From positions 1 through 32,125 of the forward strand of contig JAQUHG010000008.1 of the NCBI GenBank assembly GCA_028683735.1: DNA of 32,125 nt, given 5' to 3'. This DNA is from Tolumonas sp. GTDB lineage: Bacteria > Pseudomonadota > Gammaproteobacteria > Enterobacterales > Aeromonadaceae. A program made the position numbers and the translations under genes. Under the pieces are notes generated by a model. It was not told the origin of the DNA. It saw only the letters and a list, made by a program, of their open reading frames with translations, and made no database searches. Shown here one piece after another: positions 29,412-32,125 of the stretch; within the stretch, counting starts at the first letter, position 1; every line of letters begins with the position of its first letter.

Positions 29412-29891
29412 ATGCCAAATACATATATCGGAACAAAGCTAATCAACGCCGAGCCAATGACTCGCGCTGCATACAACGCATTTCGTGGCTGGGAGTTGCC
29501 AGCAGATGAAAATGGCGCTGACGAAGGCTATTTAGTTGAGTATCTGGATGGTGGAAAGCCAAATACAGCTACGCATGCGGGTTATGTTTCATGGTCACCG
29601 AAAGAGCAGTTCGATAATGCTTATCGCAAAACAAATGGTATGTCGTTTGGCTTGGCAGTTGAAGCTGTGAAAAAAGGAAAGCGTATTGCTCGCGCCGGCT
29701 GGAATGGTAAAGGCATGTTCCTGATTTACATATTCCCGTATATCAATGATCAATTCACCATCATTGAGAAGGACTCAATTGTTGGAACGTTAGCACCATA
29801 TCTAGCCATGAAAACAGCAGATAACCAACTGGTACCTTGGTTGGCAAGTCAGACTGACATTCTGGCAGATGATTGGTGCATCGTAGAGTAA
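29412..29891 (+). CDS. DUF2829 (Tad2-like) protein fused to an N-terminal phage domain
   Basis: A 159-residue protein with two domains. N-terminal ~1-72: TYIGTKLINAEPMTRAAYNA, GADEGYLVEYLDGG, GYVSWSPKEQFDNAYR, a small domain common in phage lysis regions. C-terminal ~77-159: MSFGLAVEAVKKGKRIARAG, WNGKGMFLIYIFPY, MKTADNQLVPWLASQTDILA, DDWCIV, the DUF2829 signature. Tad2, an anti-Thoeris sponge that sequesters the gcADPR signal, is a DUF2829 protein. The domain call is strong; activity here is inference. ATG 29412 has GGAG at 8 nt; ATG 29406 is too close to it. Confidence 0.83.
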   Translation: MPNTYIGTKLINAEPMTRAAYNAFRGWELPADENGADEGYLVEYLDGGKPNTATHAGYVSWSPKEQFDNAYRKTNGMSFGLAVEAVKKGKRIARAGWNGKGMFLIYIFPYINDQFTIIEKDSIVGTLAPYLAMKTADNQLVPWLASQTDILADDWCIVE

Positions 29892-29908
29892 TTAAGTTTC
29901 ATAAACAC

Positions 29909-29931
29909 AACCCGCTCCGGCGGGTTTTCTT
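29909..29931 (+). terminator. Intrinsic terminator after the DUF2829 gene
   Basis: AACCCGC-TCCG-GCGGGTT (29909-29926) is followed by TTCTTATT. It would end transcripts not modified by Q and isolate the DUF2829 gene from the lysis genes. Confidence 0.85.
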
Positions 29932-29948
29932 ATTTCTGGAGTATGAAG

Positions 29949-30236
29949 ATGGGCGCAAAAGTTCCAGCAGAACGCATCAATCAGCTTATGGCTGGTGTCA
30001 CATATCATGTTTTCCGGGTGCCAGATACCACCACCACTGTTGCTGTGGCATACAGCGAGGATGGTTTCCGCCTGTCGGTTGGCGCCTCTGATTGCGTTGA
30101 CCCTGCCAACTATGATTTTGAGCTTGGCAAGAAGTACGCCTGTGAACGCGCAGAGTATGACGCACGAAACAAGCTGTGGGAGCTGGAAGGCTATCACCTG
30201 TTTCAATCCCTGAAAGAATCTTCAAGCAACGAGTGA
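29949..30236 (+). CDS. Gp49-like protein (N4 gp49 / Sf6 gp66 family)
   Basis: A 95-residue protein: VPAERINQLMAGVTYHVFRV, PDTTTTVAVAYSEDGFRLSV, GASDCVDPANYDFELGKKYA and KLWELEGYHLFQSL. The sACVDPANfdxelGkkxA and LWxLEGYxL motifs are diagnostic of the family. Function is unknown, although it is widespread in phages. Two in-frame ATGs are 6 bases apart; GGAG is only 1 nt from the first but 7 nt from the second (29949), which I chose. Confidence 0.88.
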   Translation: MGAKVPAERINQLMAGVTYHVFRVPDTTTTVAVAYSEDGFRLSVGASDCVDPANYDFELGKKYACERAEYDARNKLWELEGYHLFQSLKESSSNE

Positions 30237-30245
30237 GGTGATCAC

Positions 30246-30545
30246 TTGTCTCCGGCTGGTGCGGAAATACCAGGGCTAACACGCTGCGAAGCGTTGAAGT
30301 TCTCCATCCCTGTTCAACCATGGCTGCTCAAACAGCAGCGATTTGATGACGCTGTACGCGAATATTGTAGCGTTCTTAGCGCTAATGGAGTTGCAAACTT
30401 CATTCATTTTCATTGGGACGAAAGAAATCCGCACAACCAAACACTGGTTGAGTTGTTCAATCCTGCCGGCTTGTTCGCCCCGCATATCAACTACATAACA
30501 AACAGCATCGAGCTGAGAGAGTGCGACTTATGCGATATGCGATAA
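30246..30545 (+). CDS. Phage hypothetical protein (99 aa), TTG start
   Basis: SPAGAEIPGLTRCEALKFSI, PVQPWLLKQQRFDDAVREYC, ANGVANFIHFHWDERNPHNQ, ending CDLCDMR. The frame has no ATG before the end; TTG 30246 has a good GAGGTGA site. The C-terminal ELRECDLCDMR could contribute to metal binding, but a partner pair is missing. Unrecognised. Its end overlaps the next gene by 16 nt. Confidence 0.6.
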   Translation: MSPAGAEIPGLTRCEALKFSIPVQPWLLKQQRFDDAVREYCSVLSANGVANFIHFHWDERNPHNQTLVELFNPAGLFAPHINYITNSIELRECDLCDMR

Positions 30546-30766
30546 CCGCTACTGTTCATGTCAGCGATTTGTATAAGTCGCTACAAAAAAATATCAGCAC
30601 AGCCGAAGTGGATGCGCGGATCAAGGCGCTAATCAAGGCCGAATTTGAGAGACAGGGTATCAGATTCTTAGATAAGCCAGGTTTATATCCAGTAACTCCG
30701 TGCCACATGCGGAGTGAAATGGTTGGCGCTCACCCCGAGATCACGATCAAGCAGGGCAAGGCATGA
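30530..30766 (+). CDS. Phage hypothetical protein (78 aa)
   Basis: MRYAITATVHVSDLYKSLQK, NISTAEVDARIKALIKAEFE, RQGIRFLDKPGLYPVTPCHM, ending ITIKQGKA. A small alpha/beta protein with no known motif. It overlaps the gene before by 16 nt and the holin candidate by 4 nt (ATGA), so it is part of the lysis transcript. Confidence 0.66.
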   Translation: MRYAITATVHVSDLYKSLQKNISTAEVDARIKALIKAEFERQGIRFLDKPGLYPVTPCHMRSEMVGAHPEITIKQGKA

Positions 30767-31011
30767 GCAATCCAGTACATCAGGCGAACCAGATTGCAAC
30801 AGAAGCATTAAAGGTCACACCTCCAGCAGCGTATGGGATGTTTAAGTTGGCTGGAATTTCCCCCGCGGATTGGGTTACTTACCTGACTCTTCTGTACATC
30901 ATTATTCAACTCATGATCGTCATTCCAAAGTGGTTAAGACAATACGGCCCATGGTTCACCCGGCAATACATATCACTCCGCCTGCTGATTAAGTCCGTGG
31001 TGAGTCGATGA
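30763..31011 (+). CDS. Putative holin (82 aa)
   Basis: One strong membrane segment (residues ~40-56, LTLLYIIIQLMIVI) is preceded by a mildly hydrophobic stretch (AAYGMFKLAGISPADWVTYL) and followed by a basic tail (RLLIKSVVSR). GISPADWVTYLTLLYIIIQL matches the layout of class II phage holins. Its position directly before the endolysin, with a 4-nt overlap, supports the role. It would set lysis timing by opening or depolarising the inner membrane. Assigned mainly by position and topology. Confidence 0.7.
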   Translation: MSNPVHQANQIATEALKVTPPAAYGMFKLAGISPADWVTYLTLLYIIIQLMIVIPKWLRQYGPWFTRQYISLRLLIKSVVSR

Positions 31012-31601
31012 ATAAGCGGGTATCCAAATCACTTTGTACTGTAATGGCTGTAATAGCCATAGTCACGGGATGGCAAGCCCAGTACAAAACAAACCCAGAA
31101 ACATTACCGACTGAAGTTAAACAGGTAATGACCTCAAAAGCCGGTAATCAACTCAGATTCAGCCAGAAAGCATTCGAAATTATTGGTGATGCAGAGTCAT
31201 GCAGGCGAGATGCTTATCAGTGCCCAGCAAGGATCTGGACTGCGGGAATTGGTCACACTGGGAAAGGCGTTAAGCCAGATCTGAAAGATATTCCGCTTGA
31301 AACAATCGCCCTATGGTTCATCTCCGACACCATGGAAGCGCAAAACTGTATTGAGCAAAACCTCGAACGCCCTCCACTCCAGAAATTACCACAAGGTGTG
31401 TTTGATGCCATCGGATCCCTGATTTTCAATACTGGGTGCAAAAACATTATCAATTCAACGCTGGCCAAGTTCATCAAAGCCGGTGAGTACATCAAAGCAT
31501 GCTATCAACTCCCTCGGTGGAACAAGGCCGCAGGGAAGGAGCAGCCAGGATTAGTCATTCGAAGAGGTAAGGAGTTAGCTGTATGTCTTTCACCAAACTA
31601 A
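31008..31601 (+). CDS. SAR endolysin, P1 Lyz-like lysozyme (GH24)
   Basis: A 197-residue protein. The N-terminal weakly hydrophobic SAR segment (residues ~8-23, SLCTVMAVIAIVTGW) contains Cys10. The catalytic motif FEIIGDAESCRRDAYQCPAR then IWTAGIGHTGKG gives the E-8-C-5-T triad Glu63, Cys72, Thr78, with Cys in place of the usual Asp as in phage P1 Lyz. Cys65 and Cys72 are seven apart, as Cys44/Cys51 in P1. The rest (DAIGSLIFNTGCKN, WNKAAGKEQPGLVIRRGKEL) is typical GH24. It degrades peptidoglycan after release from the membrane. Confidence 0.92.
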   Translation: MNKRVSKSLCTVMAVIAIVTGWQAQYKTNPETLPTEVKQVMTSKAGNQLRFSQKAFEIIGDAESCRRDAYQCPARIWTAGIGHTGKGVKPDLKDIPLETIALWFISDTMEAQNCIEQNLERPPLQKLPQGVFDAIGSLIFNTGCKNIINSTLAKFIKAGEYIKACYQLPRWNKAAGKEQPGLVIRRGKELAVCLSPN

Positions 31602-31822
31602 AAGCCGCATTACACAATCAGATCGCCAGATGGACGCTGTTACTGACATTGCTCACAGCAATCCAAACCTGTTGGTATTTATTGGCAGAAAAAATGCCGT
31701 TGTGGGCTTACACATCTGGAATGATGCTGCTCGCGGTGGTCGTTCAGCTGATAAATATTGTTTACGGCAAAAAGATTGCTGCATACAAAGCGTCACTGAC
31801 CACGGTAACCAGTGATGAATAA
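31583..31822 (+). CDS. Two-helix membrane protein in the lysis cassette (79 aa)
   Basis: MSFTKLKAALHNQIARWTLL, LTLLTAIQTCWYLLAEKMPL, WAYTSGMMLLAVVVQLINIV, then a basic/hydrophilic tail. Two membrane segments (~18-35 and 41-60) with both ends likely cytoplasmic. AAGGAG is 8 nt before the ATG; it overlaps the endolysin end by 19 nt and the Rz start by 8 nt. It could be a second holin or an antiholin. I cannot tell which of the two lysis membrane proteins forms the hole. Confidence 0.72.
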   Translation: MSFTKLKAALHNQIARWTLLLTLLTAIQTCWYLLAEKMPLWAYTSGMMLLAVVVQLINIVYGKKIAAYKASLTTVTSDE

Positions 31823-32125
31823 ATTAACTCAAGGGTTAATGGTTGTCGTAGTCGTATTGGCAGTTATTGCCTATGGCCTATTCAGCCATTCAGAATCTCT
31901 ATCAAACAAAGCCGCACAGCTTGCGCGAGACAAAACAGAGCTATCAGGAAAGGTTGAGGTTAAACAAGCCACTATTAACACCATGGCTTATCAGCAATTA
32001 ACTGCAGCCAAAATAGATGCTCAGTACGTAACGGAGATGAACAATGCAAAATCAGAATTGGAAAAAATGGAAATCGGTGTTGCTAATGGCACTATCGGGC
32101 TGCACATCAACGCAACTTGTCCAGG
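31815..32125 (+). CDS. Rz: Rz-like inner-membrane spanin, partial (runs off right edge)
   Basis: 103 codons are visible. MNKLTQGLMVVVVVLAVIAY is a type II membrane anchor. A periplasmic coiled coil follows (SLSNKAAQLARDKTELSGKV, AAKIDAQYVTEMNNAKSELE) and the family end-motif GLHINATCP. Rz with Rz1 fuses inner and outer membranes in the last lysis step. The ATG at 31815 overlaps the upstream gene by 8 nt. The C-terminus is outside the window. Confidence 0.88.
   Translation, partial: MNKLTQGLMVVVVVLAVIAYGLFSHSESLSNKAAQLARDKTELSGKVEVKQATINTMAYQQLTAAKIDAQYVTEMNNAKSELEKMEIGVANGTIGLHINATCP
32044..32125 (+). CDS. Rz1: Rz1-like outer-membrane spanin lipoprotein, embedded in Rz, partial
   Basis: Within Rz, in the +1 frame, an ATG at 32044 opens MQNQNWKKWKSVLLMALSGC then TSTQLVQ. 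A basic N-terminus, a hydrophobic core and the lipobox LSGC (Cys20) make a lipoprotein signal, as expected of Rz1. The frame is open to the window edge. It is nested entirely within the Rz coding sequence, as in lambda. Confidence 0.85.
   Translation, partial: MQNQNWKKWKSVLLMALSGCTSTQLVQ

Noticed and set aside
7372..32125. Insertion sequence or transposon within the prophage
   Set aside because: No transposase-like protein or terminal inverted repeats with target duplication were seen.

Overview
The window joins about 7.3 kb of gammaproteobacterial chromosome (1-7281) to the left two thirds of a lambda-type prophage (about 7350 to beyond the right edge at 32125). The chromosomal genes (dapE, an ArsC/Spx-like yffB homologue, yciN, ompA, cysB, a yqhD-like alcohol dehydrogenase) are standard gammaproteobacterial core genes. 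Their content and the OmpA sequence suggest the Aeromonadales, perhaps Tolumonas; that assignment is an inference from memory and no database was searched.

Chromosomal part: on the minus strand, yciN - yffB - dapE - M15 peptidase (running off the left edge) form a tight cluster, with ompA behind a terminator upstream of yciN. A small plus-strand HTH regulator, a minus-strand coiled-coil membrane protein, plus-strand cysB and the minus-strand dehydrogenase follow. A tRNA-Thr(CGT) at 7282-7357 is the integration site. The phage integrase abuts the 3' end of the tRNA, and the 3' acceptor strand does not pair perfectly with the 5' strand.

Phage left arm (7372-19046, minus strand): int and an overlapping Xis-like gene; then a dense run of small early genes with 1-4 nt start/stop overlaps, including genes of 24-54 codons; a phage N6-adenine methyltransferase; two long coiled-coil proteins; and a RecT/RecE recombination pair. 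Upstream of these lies a ~500 bp gene-poor, hairpin-rich leader (18356-18857) ending in an intrinsic terminator.

Immunity region (19047-21059): I find a leftward promoter PL (TTGACG-17-TAATCT) and a rightward promoter PR (TTGATA-17-TACACT). Up to six related 16-bp operator-like sites lie at these two promoters. Between them is a cI-led operon carrying three further envelope genes (membrane protein, small exported peptide, lipoprotein), in the position occupied by rexAB in lambda. Cro follows PR.

Right arm (21100-29298, plus strand): small early genes, an HNH protein, an O-like replication protein with four perfect 21-bp iterons inside the gene, a DnaC-like loader, a DnaB helicase, a nin-like region (DUF1367, NinG and others) and a Q antiterminator. 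Late region (29291-32125): a PR' promoter with two tandem terminators just downstream, a DUF2829 (Tad2-like, anti-Thoeris) fusion protein, an N4 gp49-like protein, two unknowns, a holin candidate, a P1 Lyz-type SAR endolysin, a second small membrane protein, and Rz with Rz1 embedded in the +1 frame, both cut by the window edge. Head and tail genes and attR must lie to the right.
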